Positions 23,293-32,019 of a stretch of DNA of 64,000 nucleotides are shown here, one piece after another. A program made the translations under genes and the position numbers. The DNA comes from Bacteroidales bacterium (GTDB lineage: Bacteria > Bacteroidota > Bacteroidia > Bacteroidales > P3), in NCBI GenBank assembly GCA_017940465.1, contig JAGAYN010000020.1:1-64000 (forward strand), in the 5' to 3' direction. The first letter of the stretch is position 1; every line of letters begins with the position of its first letter. The notes below the pieces were generated by a model that saw only the letters and a program-made list of their open reading frames with translations, did not search any database and was not told the origin of the DNA.

Positions 23293-25863
23293 GTGAAAAA
23301 ATTGATGAAACAGACCAAGAAACTATTGCTGCTTGTGGCCCTGCTGTGCGGGATGCCGTTGCTGGCTGATGCACAGACGGTTGTGGGCGGTGATGTGGAG
23401 TACGACTTTGACTATCTGACTCCCAAGACATACGAAATCGGCGGCATCTCCTACGAGGGGGCCGAGAGTTTCGACACGCGTGTGGTGCAGCTCGTGGCCG
23501 GCCTGCAGGTGGGCGACAAGGTGAAGCTGCCGGGCGACAAGATCTCGGGGGCGATAGAGAACCTGTGGAAGCAGGGGATGTTCGAGGATGTGCAAATCCG
23601 CGTCACCCGCATCCAGGGCAACCTGGTTTTCCTGAAGATTGTGCTCAAGGAGCGTCCGCGCATGGAACGCTTCAACTTCACCGGCGTGAAGAAAGGCGAG
23701 GACAAGAAGCTGCGCGAGCAGATCAAGATGGTTACGGGCGACGTGGTGACGGAAAACCTGCTGCGCACCTCGTCGAACAAAATCAAGGGCTACTACATCG
23801 ACAAGGGCTACACGCGCGTGGAGGTTACCCCCACCACGGTGGCCGACGACTCCACCGGGCGCCTCACGGTCACCTTCAACGTCAAACGCGGCAAGAAGGT
23901 GAAGGTGGAGCGGCTGGCCTTCGAGGGCAACAGCGAGCTCTCGACCCCCGAGCTGCAGAGCAAGATGCGGAAAACGCGCGACGTGCACTACCGCAAGCGC
24001 CTGTGGTCCAATCCGAAGCAGTTCTGGAAACTGCGCCTCTTCACCAAGCCGTTCTGGAAAAAATCGCGCTACATCGAGAACGACTTCCGCGAGGACCTCG
24101 ACAACGTGGTGGCCTACTACAACGAGCTGGGCTACCGCGACGCGCGCGTGGTGAGCGACAGCGTCTGGACGGCCCCCAGCAAGAAGGCCGACCAGGAGCG
24201 CCTCAACGTGAATGTCAAGGTCCACGAAGGCCGCAAGTTCTACTTCCGCAACATCACCTTCTCCGGCAACACCGTCTACAGCGACGACCAGCTCCGCCGC
24301 GCCCTGCGCATCGAGAAAGGCGACCCCTACAACAAACAGCTTCTCGAGACCAACCTCACCTATAACCCCTCGGGCTCGGACATCACGTCGCTCTACATGG
24401 ACAACGGCTACCTCTTCTTCCGCGCCATGCCGATAGAAGTGGCCGTGCAGGACGACAGCATCGATATCGACATCCGCATCATCGAGGACAAGCAGGCCCG
24501 CATCCGCAACGTCTCCATCGAGGGCAACACCATCACCAACGACAAAATCATCATGCGCGAGCTGCACACCCGCCCGGGCGACCTTTTCAGCCGCGAGGCC
24601 CTGATGCGCAGCCACCGCGAACTGCTGGCGCTCAAGTTCTTCAGGGAAGAGTCCGTCCGCCCGGAACCCCACCCCAACCCCGAGGACGGCACGGTGGACA
24701 TCGTCTACAAGGTGGAGGAAGGCAACACCAGCCAGATCAACCTGCAGGGCGGCTACGGCGCCGGTATGTTCATCGGCCAGGTGGGCCTCCAGCTGAACAA
24801 CTTCAGCCTCCGCAACGTCTTCAACCCCGAAGGCTGGGTGCCGCTGCCGGCCGGCGACGGACAGAAGCTGTCGCTCAACGCCACCACCAACGGCAGCTCC
24901 TACTACTCGTTCAGCGCCTCCTTCACCGAACCCTGGCTGGGCGGCAAGCGCGCACAGTCGCTCACAGGGCAGATATATCACACGTTCATGAGCAACGGCC
25001 TGTGGTACAAGAAGGACAACCTCAGCTACTACAGCCTCCAGATCACCGGCGCGGGCCTGAGCTTCTCGAAACGCCTCAAATGGCCGGACGACTACTTCTT
25101 CATCTCCCACGGCATCTCCTACAAGCACTACATACTGGACAACTACAGCAGCCTCTCCACCCTCTTCACCGACGGCTCGGCCAACGACCTGAGCTACTCC
25201 ATCTCCCTCGCGCGCAACTCGTTCGATTCCCCCTACTACACGCGCAGCGGCTCTGAAATCTCCATCAGCGCCTTCTTCACCCCGCCCTACTCGCTCCTCA
25301 GCGGCAAGGACTACGGCGACCCGTCGGTCACCCCGCAGGACAAGTTCCGCTGGGTGGAATACTACAAGGTGAACCTCCGCGGCACCTGGTACACCAACGT
25401 GGTGGGCAACCTGGTGCTCAGCACCCGCTTCCGTTTCGGCTGGATGGGCTACTACAACAAGGACATCGGCCAGGCCCCCTTCGGCCGCTACTTCCTGGGA
25501 GGCGACGGCCTCTCCTCGTGGATGCTCGACGGACGCGAGGTGATTCCCCTGCGCGGCTACGAGAACAACTCCCTCAGCCCACTCACCGGCGGCTCGGTGT
25601 TCGACCGCTTCACCATCGAACTCCGTCACCCCATCGTCGAGAGCGGCCAGGCCACCATCTGGGTCCTCGGCTTCCTCGAAGGCGGCAACTGCTGGGACGA
25701 CATCTCGCAGTTCCAGCCCTTCAAGATGTACACCTCCGCCGGCATCGGCGCGCGCTTCTTCCTCCCCATGCTGGGCCAGATAGGTGTCGACTGGGGCTAC
25801 GGCTTCTCCGGCCCCACCGGCGGCAGCCAGTTCCACTTCTCCATCGGACAAAGCCTTGACTAA
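23293..25863 (+). CDS. bamA: Outer membrane protein assembly factor BamA
   Basis: BamA folds and inserts outer-membrane barrels. The 856-aa protein has a signal peptide ending LADAQ and five POTRA repeats (~30-450; e.g. ISYEGAESFDTRVV, RFNFTGVKKGEDKK, LAFEGNSELSTPEL, ITFSGNTVYSDDQL, VSIEGNTITNDKII). A 16-strand barrel with FGRYFLGGDGLSSW and the lid VIPLRGYENNSL follows. It ends with the aromatic strand FHFSIGQSLD. The GTG at 23293 and the ATG at 23305 are both possible starts. The two ompH genes follow directly. Confidence 0.95.
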   Translation: MKKLMKQTKKLLLLVALLCGMPLLADAQTVVGGDVEYDFDYLTPKTYEIGGISYEGAESFDTRVVQLVAGLQVGDKVKLPGDKISGAIENLWKQGMFEDVQIRVTRIQGNLVFLKIVLKERPRMERFNFTGVKKGEDKKLREQIKMVTGDVVTENLLRTSSNKIKGYYIDKGYTRVEVTPTTVADDSTGRLTVTFNVKRGKKVKVERLAFEGNSELSTPELQSKMRKTRDVHYRKRLWSNPKQFWKLRLFTKPFWKKSRYIENDFREDLDNVVAYYNELGYRDARVVSDSVWTAPSKKADQERLNVNVKVHEGRKFYFRNITFSGNTVYSDDQLRRALRIEKGDPYNKQLLETNLTYNPSGSDITSLYMDNGYLFFRAMPIEVAVQDDSIDIDIRIIEDKQARIRNVSIEGNTITNDKIIMRELHTRPGDLFSREALMRSHRELLALKFFREESVRPEPHPNPEDGTVDIVYKVEEGNTSQINLQGGYGAGMFIGQVGLQLNNFSLRNVFNPEGWVPLPAGDGQKLSLNATTNGSSYYSFSASFTEPWLGGKRAQSLTGQIYHTFMSNGLWYKKDNLSYYSLQITGAGLSFSKRLKWPDDYFFISHGISYKHYILDNYSSLSTLFTDGSANDLSYSISLARNSFDSPYYTRSGSEISISAFFTPPYSLLSGKDYGDPSVTPQDKFRWVEYYKVNLRGTWYTNVVGNLVLSTRFRFGWMGYYNKDIGQAPFGRYFLGGDGLSSWMLDGREVIPLRGYENNSLSPLTGGSVFDRFTIELRHPIVESGQATIWVLGFLEGGNCWDDISQFQPFKMYTSAGIGARFFLPMLGQIGVDWGYGFSGPTGGSQFHFSIGQSLD

Positions 25864-25867
25864 TACC

Positions 25868-26533
25868 ATGAATATCCGACCCCACATACTGGCCCTCCTC
25901 CTGCTCCTCGCCCCCCTTCCGGCCGCGGCGCAGAAGTACGCCTCCGTCAATACGGACTACATCCTCAAGAGCATCCCCGACTACGCCAACGCCCAGCAGC
26001 GGCTGGACAAGTACGTGGAGGGATGGCAGAAGGAACTCTCCGACCAGGTGGCTGAACTCGAGGCCATGCGCGTCTCCTACGAACAGGAGAGCTACCTCCT
26101 GCCGGACAACCTCAAACGCCGCCGCCAGGAGGAGATAAAATCCAAGGAACAGGAGATTCACGAACTGCAGCAGCAGCGCTTCGGCGCCGGGGGCGACCTC
26201 GACAAGAAGCGCGCCGAACTCCTGCAACCCGTGCTGAACCGCGTCTACTCCATGATTGAACGCGTGGCCAACGAGAAGAACTACGCCATGGTGTTCGACA
26301 AGTCCGGAAGCCCCACGCTGCTGTTCGTCAACAAGAAGTACGACATCAGCAACGAGGTGCTCGAACTGCTGGGCTACAAACCCGAGGCCGCCACCGAGCA
26401 GCCCCAGGGCCAGCAGCAGAAGGACCGCCGGCCCTCCAACCCCGAAATGCGACGCCCCGAGCGCATGCCCGACGGCATGATGAACCGCTCCGACCGCCGC
26501 TCCGCCACCCCTATGCAGAATAAACTCAAATAA
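25868..26533 (+). CDS. OmpH/Skp-family periplasmic chaperone (first copy)
   Basis: The 221-aa exported protein starts at 25868 (MNIRPHILALLLLLAPLPAAAQ). The core YASVNTDYILKSIPDYANAQ and a long charged coiled coil (~45-120) form the tentacles that hold unfolded outer-membrane proteins for BamA. An unusual tail of ~45 residues is rich in Gln, Arg, Pro and Met (QQQKDRRPSNPEMRRPERMP), not present in the second copy. It starts 4 nt after bamA. Confidence 0.9.
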   Translation: MNIRPHILALLLLLAPLPAAAQKYASVNTDYILKSIPDYANAQQRLDKYVEGWQKELSDQVAELEAMRVSYEQESYLLPDNLKRRRQEEIKSKEQEIHELQQQRFGAGGDLDKKRAELLQPVLNRVYSMIERVANEKNYAMVFDKSGSPTLLFVNKKYDISNEVLELLGYKPEAATEQPQGQQQKDRRPSNPEMRRPERMPDGMMNRSDRRSATPMQNKLK

Positions 26534-26545
26534 CAATACCAACAA

Positions 26546-27058
26546 ATGAAAAAGACCCTCATCGCAATGGTTGCCTGCCTCCTCCTCTGTGGCGGCACCG
26601 CAATGGCTCAGAAGAGCCCGAAATTCGGACACATCAACTCCAACGACCTTATGCAGATCATGCCCGGCCGCGACTCGGCACAGACGGTGCTGCAGGCCGA
26701 GGTGCAGGAACTCGAGAACACCCTCAAGTCCATGCAGAGCGAGATGGAGAAGCGCTACAACGAGTACATGGAAAACCAGGCTGGATGGACCGAACTCATC
26801 CGCAACACCAAGCAGCGTGAGATCCAGGACATGGGCGCTCGCATCCAGGACTTCCAGGAGAATGCCCAGAAGCAGCTCCAGCAGCGCGAGGCCGACCTGC
26901 TCAAGCCCATCATCGACCGCGCCAAGAAGGCCATCGAGGACGTGGCTCGCGAAGGCGGCTACACCTATATCCTCGACTCCGGCACCGCCGCCGTGCTCTA
27001 TTCGCAGGACAGCGACGACATCATGCCCCTCGTGAAGAAAAAGTTGGGGCTGAAATAG
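26546..27058 (+). CDS. OmpH/Skp-family periplasmic chaperone (second copy)
   Basis: The 170-aa exported protein (MKKTLIAMVACLLLCGGTAMAQ) has FGHINSNDLMQIMPGRDSAQ and a central coiled coil (~45-125). The C-terminal strand pair GGYTYILDSGTAAVLY follows. Standard Skp length. It lies 12 nt after the first copy and ends the operon before a strong terminator. Tandem ompH genes after bamA are usual in Bacteroidota. Confidence 0.93.
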   Translation: MKKTLIAMVACLLLCGGTAMAQKSPKFGHINSNDLMQIMPGRDSAQTVLQAEVQELENTLKSMQSEMEKRYNEYMENQAGWTELIRNTKQREIQDMGARIQDFQENAQKQLQQREADLLKPIIDRAKKAIEDVAREGGYTYILDSGTAAVLYSQDSDDIMPLVKKKLGLK

Positions 27059-27079
27059 GCATCCCCAACGCAATCCATA

Positions 27080-27109
27080 GCCGCGCCGGTAGCCCGACGC
27101 GGCTTTTTT
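27080..27109 (+). terminator. Rho-independent terminator of the bamA-ompH operon
   Basis: GCCGCG (27080-27085) pairs with CGCGGC (27098-27103), followed by T6, 21 nt after the last ompH stop. Confidence 0.85.
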
Positions 27110-27133
27110 GTGGCCTGACCCACAGCGTCTTGC

Positions 27134-27231
27134 CCCTGTCGGGTTCTTCCCTGCCTCTTCCCCCCCAAGGGTGCCGGAGGGGTGGGGGAGAAATGTTAAA
27201 GTTTTGTTAAAAAATCGCGCTTCGCGATTTT
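27134..27231. other. Degenerate pyrimidine-rich repeat and a second hairpin
   Basis: GGGTTCTTCCCTGCCTCTTC resembles the tail of the dispersed repeat. A perfect 9-bp inverted repeat AAAATCGCG / CGCGATTTT with a 3-nt loop follows (27211-27231), in an A+T-rich leader ahead of the DUF6266 gene. Confidence 0.45.
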
Positions 27232-27282
27232 GGCCTTATTTTATATATATAAGGTTTTTTGTCTCACTCAAATCATTTTTTT

Positions 27283-28083
27283 ATGGCAAAGTTGCAAGAA
27301 GGCATTCTCGGGCCTTTCACCGGGAAGGTGGGTACCGTTGTGGGGTACCTTTGGAAGGGGCGCGCCGTGGTGCGTGCCTACAGTCGCCGTGTCCGCTATC
27401 CGAACACCGAAGGGCAGCAGGCGGAGCGTAACTGGTTTGTGCGCATGGTGCGTTTCGCCGCCGAAGCGCGTCCGGCGTTGCTGCTGGGACTGCGCGACGC
27501 CGCGGCCCGCGGGCAGATGACCGAGGGCAACCTCTTCGTGAAGCGCAACAAGGGCTGCTTCGCCCTGGACGGGAGCGTCGACTACAGCCGCCTCCTCTTT
27601 TCCGAGGGACCCACGGCGCCGGTGCGGTTCGAGGGATGCGAGGTGGATGCAGGCCAGGTGCTGCGTGTGCGCTACGGCCGCGGCGGCGGTCGAGGCGGCG
27701 ACGCGGTGTATGTCTATGCCTACTGCCCCCAGAGCGGGCAGGGGCTCCTTTCGGCCGCGGCGCGGCGCGACGACGGAACTCTGGCCATGCTGTTGCCCGA
27801 CGAGTGGCGCGGCTGCAGGCTGGAGGTCTACGGCTTCGCTGTGGACGCGGCGGGGCGCGCCTCGCGCTCGGTGTGGCTGCAGGCGGACCCTGCCGAGGCT
27901 TCGCAGTCGGCGGCAGGCAACAAAAAAGGGACGGAGCCCGAGGCTCCGTCCCTGAAGGCAGTGGTCAGTGCTGCGGTCACTGCTGACGTTTGCGCGTCCA
28001 GCGTTCCACAATCTCCTCCGTCACAGGCGTGCGGAGAATCAGCATGGCCATACGGTTGTACTCCTGCGGTTCGTATTCGGTGA
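27283..28083 (+). CDS. DUF6266-family protein with a read-through C-terminus
   Basis: The 266-aa protein begins MAKLQEGILGPFTGKVGTVV, the typical N-terminus of DUF6266, a Bacteroidota family of unknown function. It has WKGRAVVRAYSRRVRYPNT next. The recognisable part ends near residue 208 (SRSVWLQAD). Residues ~213-222 are encoded by the terminator hairpin of the convergent gene. The last ~35 residues are antisense to that gene's coding end (overlap 27977-28083). The likely explanation is loss of the original stop codon. No signal peptide is seen. Confidence 0.75.
   Translation: MAKLQEGILGPFTGKVGTVVGYLWKGRAVVRAYSRRVRYPNTEGQQAERNWFVRMVRFAAEARPALLLGLRDAAARGQMTEGNLFVKRNKGCFALDGSVDYSRLLFSEGPTAPVRFEGCEVDAGQVLRVRYGRGGGRGGDAVYVYAYCPQSGQGLLSAAARRDDGTLAMLLPDEWRGCRLEVYGFAVDAAGRASRSVWLQADPAEASQSAAGNKKGTEPEAPSLKAVVSAAVTADVCASSVPQSPPSQACGESAWPYGCTPAVRIR
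27921..27952 (-). terminator. Rho-independent terminator of the wza-wzc-OmpA transcript
   Basis: On the minus strand GGGACGGAGCC, loop TCG, GGCTCCGTCCC and then T6 lie 25 nt after the stop at 27977. The hairpin lies inside the DUF6266 reading frame on the other strand. Confidence 0.8.
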
Positions 28084-29488
28084 TACCGCCGACGGGCACC
28101 TGGATGAGCTGGTTGGGGTCGACGTCGAAGTCCTTGACCAGCATGTTGTAGGTGACGCCGCAACGTTTGCCGGACAGCCACTGGTTGTGCGGGATGGAGC
28201 CCGTGAGCGAGTCGGCGGCGCCGATGAGGTAGAACTCAAGCGTGTCGTCGAGCTGCTTCATCTTGCGGGCGAAGTGCTGCAGGCGCTGGCGGGCGTTGTA
28301 GTCGATGTCGTACTTGTCCAGCTTGAAGTAGATGACCGTGGAGGGGAGGTTCAGAATCTCGTTCACACCCATCAGCTCGTCGAAGATATTGACGGGGGTG
28401 CCGGTGGGCTTGGGAGCCTCGGCGAGGCGCTTCTCGAGGGCGTCGATGCTGTCTTGCAGACGGGCGAGGTTGGCCAGGTGGTCGCGGTTGAGGTCGTCGG
28501 CCAGGTCTTCCAGCGAGTCGCGCTGGCGATAGAGGTCGTCAAGACGGGCGGGGATGCCGGAGAGGTAGTCGTAGGAGCCGAGGGTCTCGAAGCCCCAGTC
28601 GCGCACCTGGTCGTGGCCGCCGGTCTCGGGATTGTACTTGTTGAAGTCGCGCAGGATGTTGTACTTCAGGCCGAGGTAGACCGAAGGAATCCAGTCCACC
28701 ACGCGGTGCTTGTGGGGAGCTTCGGGGTGGTCCTGCGTGTAGGTCCAGTCGATGGTGCCGCGGGTGCCCAGGATTTCGGCCGCCAGGTTGATGGAGAGCC
28801 ACGGTCTGGCATAGTATTCGCCCATCACGCCACCGGTGAAGGTGAGCTCTTTGTTCCAGCGCATGTCGCCGTTCTTGTAGTCGGGGTTGGCGTTCTTCTC
28901 GTTGATCTGTTTTTTGAACAGCCAGGCACCGCCCATTCCGATGGGGGTGTAGACATGGAAGTGGCGGCGTTTGCCACGCTCGTAGCCATGGAGGAAGTTG
29001 GTCCAGTCGAGGGTGACCAATGCCGTGGCCGAGATGCCGTGCATGAACTGCCAGTGGTAGAATTGGTCACCGGAAAGACTGTTAGGGTAGTAGGAGGGCA
29101 ACTCCGCATCCGAGGGATCGTCCGGATCCAGCCACGGGTTCTTGGCATAGAGGCCCTGGCTGTGCACCGTGAAGTAGTTGGCACGCAGCGAGACAGCCAC
29201 ATCGGGAATGACCCACTTACCCACCTCGATGCGGGCACCCCAGTTGGGTTTGAACTTGTCGTGGTACATGTAGTTCCAACGGGCATCGGCATCCTGTTCG
29301 TTGCCGATAAAGGTCTGAATACCACCGCTGAAGTTAATCCACCAGTTGTCAAACGGCGAAGCAATCAAGTAGGCCAGCGTGTCGCGGTCTACACCGAGGC
29401 GTATCCACTTCCGGTTGCGCTGGTACTCTTGGGCGGAAATTGTCGCCGTCGTGATTAGTAGCAGTAAAATTGCAAACGCTTTTTTCAT
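27977..29488 (-). CDS. OmpA-family outer membrane protein at the end of the wza-wzc operon
   Basis: The 503-aa protein has a signal peptide (MKKAFAILLLLITTATISAQ). A barrel-like N-terminal half (WWINFSGGIQTFIGNEQDA, IEVGKWVIPDVAVSLRANYF) comes next, then a coiled coil (LDDLYRQRDSLEDLADDLN, ~320-350). A divergent OmpA-like C-terminal domain ends it (IYFKLDKYDIDYNARQRLQH). Its position 56 nt after wzc on the same strand, before a shared terminator, suggests a link to glycan export or anchoring. That link is inferred only from position. Confidence 0.8.
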   Translation of the reverse strand: MKKAFAILLLLITTATISAQEYQRNRKWIRLGVDRDTLAYLIASPFDNWWINFSGGIQTFIGNEQDADARWNYMYHDKFKPNWGARIEVGKWVIPDVAVSLRANYFTVHSQGLYAKNPWLDPDDPSDAELPSYYPNSLSGDQFYHWQFMHGISATALVTLDWTNFLHGYERGKRRHFHVYTPIGMGGAWLFKKQINEKNANPDYKNGDMRWNKELTFTGGVMGEYYARPWLSINLAAEILGTRGTIDWTYTQDHPEAPHKHRVVDWIPSVYLGLKYNILRDFNKYNPETGGHDQVRDWGFETLGSYDYLSGIPARLDDLYRQRDSLEDLADDLNRDHLANLARLQDSIDALEKRLAEAPKPTGTPVNIFDELMGVNEILNLPSTVIYFKLDKYDIDYNARQRLQHFARKMKQLDDTLEFYLIGAADSLTGSIPHNQWLSGKRCGVTYNMLVKDFDVDPNQLIQVPVGGITEYEPQEYNRMAMLILRTPVTEEIVERWTRKRQQ

Positions 29489-29544
29489 GTAGGTTGTATT
29501 TTTATTGTTATTATTTCTTTATTTTCGTGAATATATGGTGTTCC

Positions 29545-32010
29545 CTATGTGTTGGCTTCCTGTTCGGACTCGAAGTCCTTGTCCTCGCGCTCGTCGTCGT
29601 TCCCGTAGCCATAGCCGTAACCGTAGCCATAGCCGTAACCATACCCGTAGCCATAGCCGTATCCGTAGCCATACCCATAGCCGTACTTCTTCTCGTAGGG
29701 CGTGAGCTTCTTGTACTTCACATCGTTCAGCACCAGGGCCAGGTTGGGGAAGGAATGGTCTTTGTACATCTCGTCGATGGTGCCGAGCATGCGCTTGTCG
29801 AAGCGGTTGGCGCGGATGACGAAGATGGTGTTGTCCACCAGGTGCTTGATGATATCGGTGTCGACCACCAGCCCGGTGGGGGCCGTGTCGAGGATGATGT
29901 AGTCGTATTCCTTGCGCATCTCCGCCATCAGCTTGTCGATACGTCCGTTGCTGAGCAATTCGGTCGGGTTGGGCGGGATGGGGCCGGTGAAGAGCGAATC
30001 CAGACCGGCATTGATGATGTCCTTCTTGATAAGCGTGTGCCAGTCGTCCACCTTGCCGACCAGGTAGTTGGAAAGGCCCGCATGTTTGCGCGAGTAGAAA
30101 AGACGTGTCAGGGAGCCGCGGCGCAGGTCGAGGTCAATGATGATGGCGCGTTTGCCGGTCAGGCCGATACCGGTGGCGATGTTCGAGGAAATGAAGGTCT
30201 TGCCCATGGCCGGCATCAACGAAGTGAACATGATGACACGGGCTTGGTCGTCGTCGCCTACCTTGCCGAGGAAGTCCAGCTTGGCGCGCAGCAACCGGAA
30301 CGATTCCGACATGGTGTCGTAGTCGTGGTCGGAGACAACCAGGTCGCGGTCGTCGTCCTTCTCGCGCGAAGGTATCTCGCACAGGAACGGGGTGGAGGTC
30401 ACCGCCGCCACATCGCTGTGGAATTTCACCTTCGTGTCGAGCAGCATGCGCAGCAGGTAGATACCTACGGGGATGGCCAGGCCGATCAGCAGGCCGGTCA
30501 TGGTGGTCTTCGACTCGTTGGGGGCGATAGGTGTGCGGTTGATACGCGCGGGATCTAATATCTTACCGTTGGGCTCGATGGAAGGTTGGCTAATCATCAG
30601 CTCCTCGCGGCGACCCAGCAGCTGCACATAGAGCTGCTCCTTGATTTTCTGCACACGCTCCACATTGTCTATATAGATCTGCTGCTGTGGCACCTGGCTC
30701 ATCTTCGAGGCAGCCTGTGATGCCACTATCTGCGTCTCCGCCAGGCGTTCCTGCAGCATCCCTATATATCCGTCCAGAAGGCGGTTCATATTGGAACGTA
30801 GGTTCTTCAGTTCGTCCAACTTGGCCTTCACCACAGGGCTGTTGGGACTCTGGTATTTGTCCAAATCCAGCACCAGCGCGTTGTGGTGGGCGATGAGATC
30901 CCTGATATTGGCATCGTTCAGTTCAATGGTGGGGGGGATGAGGTGGGTGTTGTCAAGAGAGGAATTGAGCTGGGCCAGATAGCGAGCCTGCGAAAGCTGT
31001 TTGCGCAGACGCTCAATCTCTTCCGACGACTGTATGCTCGAAGCCAGGTAGGTCTCACCCAGGGAACGTACATTCAGCAGGTTGTTCTCGCGTTTGAAGT
31101 GGGCCAGAGCATTCTGCTGTATGCCCAGGTCGGTCTGCAGCAGTGAAATACGTCCATTGATGAAGTCGTAGGTCTCTGCTATGATGCGCTTCTTGTCATT
31201 GACAGCATCATTATTATATACCTTAATAGCCTCGTTGATGATTTCCGTGGCCCTGATGGGCGAGGCGTCGTTGATGGAGATGCTGATGATGGAGTTGCTT
31301 TCATCGGGACGGAACACGCGCAAGGCACCGCGGTAGCGGTCGGCAGCTGCGTTGAGGCTGGTGTGGGTCACCGTGATGGGTACATCCTTGTAGCTGTCGG
31401 TGAAGAACCAGGTCTTGTGGGCAACAATGCGTCCAAAGGGGGTGGCAATCGTGTCCTCGAAGGGAACTGTCATTGGGGAATAGCCAGCCTGGCTGATTTC
31501 AAGGCTGTTGTCGTCTTTGATGGTGGCGATGAAGTTGGTGTTGAGTTCCTCGTCGTCATCCACAAAATCAATGGTGAACGGCGACTCGCCATAGAGGTCT
31601 TTCGTGCGGTTGACAAAGCGGGTCTTGGTAGTGTAGTAAATATTCAGTTTTAGGGTTTTAGCCACTTCCGTAAGGGCCGACTTGGAGGTGAATATCATCA
31701 TCTCGTTGTTCACCGAACTGTTGTAGAGAGGGCTGCGGGAGAACATGTTCTTGATGGAAACCTCGCGCAGGGTGGCATCGTCGCTGGTAGCGGTGGCTTT
31801 CCTGATGAGAAGACGTGCGTTGCTGGTATATACGCGGTTCTGCTGGCGCACGTGGAAGCCGGCGATGGCAGCACCTATGGCACCGCATATCACCAGCCAG
31901 TGCAGGTTGCGCAGGATGATGAAGAGAATGTCCTTGACATGTATCTTCATCGCTGGCTTCTTGTCTTCCAGGAACGAGGCTTCTGTATGGATGTTGTTTT
32001 CTTCGGCCAT
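29545..32010 (-). CDS. Wzc-like polysaccharide co-polymerase / BY-kinase
   Basis: This inner-membrane protein (821 aa) controls chain length and export of surface polysaccharide. It has an N-terminal cytosolic tail, a membrane span (~35-55) and a large periplasmic Wzz domain with coiled coils. A second span lies near 505-520. The cytosolic kinase has Walker A around Lys604 (SLMPAMGKTFISSN), Walker A' IIIDLDLRRGS (~624-634) and Walker B around Asp708 (IILDTAPTG). The C-terminal tyrosine cluster is an unbroken run of 14 Tyr-Gly pairs (776-803), followed by an acidic end. It follows wza by 9 nt. Confidence 0.93.
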   Translation of the reverse strand: MAEENNIHTEASFLEDKKPAMKIHVKDILFIILRNLHWLVICGAIGAAIAGFHVRQQNRVYTSNARLLIRKATATSDDATLREVSIKNMFSRSPLYNSSVNNEMMIFTSKSALTEVAKTLKLNIYYTTKTRFVNRTKDLYGESPFTIDFVDDDEELNTNFIATIKDDNSLEISQAGYSPMTVPFEDTIATPFGRIVAHKTWFFTDSYKDVPITVTHTSLNAAADRYRGALRVFRPDESNSIISISINDASPIRATEIINEAIKVYNNDAVNDKKRIIAETYDFINGRISLLQTDLGIQQNALAHFKRENNLLNVRSLGETYLASSIQSSEEIERLRKQLSQARYLAQLNSSLDNTHLIPPTIELNDANIRDLIAHHNALVLDLDKYQSPNSPVVKAKLDELKNLRSNMNRLLDGYIGMLQERLAETQIVASQAASKMSQVPQQQIYIDNVERVQKIKEQLYVQLLGRREELMISQPSIEPNGKILDPARINRTPIAPNESKTTMTGLLIGLAIPVGIYLLRMLLDTKVKFHSDVAAVTSTPFLCEIPSREKDDDRDLVVSDHDYDTMSESFRLLRAKLDFLGKVGDDDQARVIMFTSLMPAMGKTFISSNIATGIGLTGKRAIIIDLDLRRGSLTRLFYSRKHAGLSNYLVGKVDDWHTLIKKDIINAGLDSLFTGPIPPNPTELLSNGRIDKLMAEMRKEYDYIILDTAPTGLVVDTDIIKHLVDNTIFVIRANRFDKRMLGTIDEMYKDHSFPNLALVLNDVKYKKLTPYEKKYGYGYGYGYGYGYGYGYGYGYGYGYGYGNDDEREDKDFESEQEANT
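29602..29685 (-). repeat. Tyr-Gly coding tandem repeat in wzc
   Basis: Twenty-eight codons encode (YG)14 as a 6-bp period made of TAC/TAT and GGC/GGT/GGG/GGA. Codons vary between units, so the repeat is maintained mostly at protein level. Confidence 0.9.
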
Positions 32011-32019
32011 GGATGTCGT

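Noticed and set aside
29602-29685. Phase-variable (on/off) repeat in wzc
   Set aside because: The period is 6 bp, so changes stay in frame and would alter tail length, not switch the gene off.
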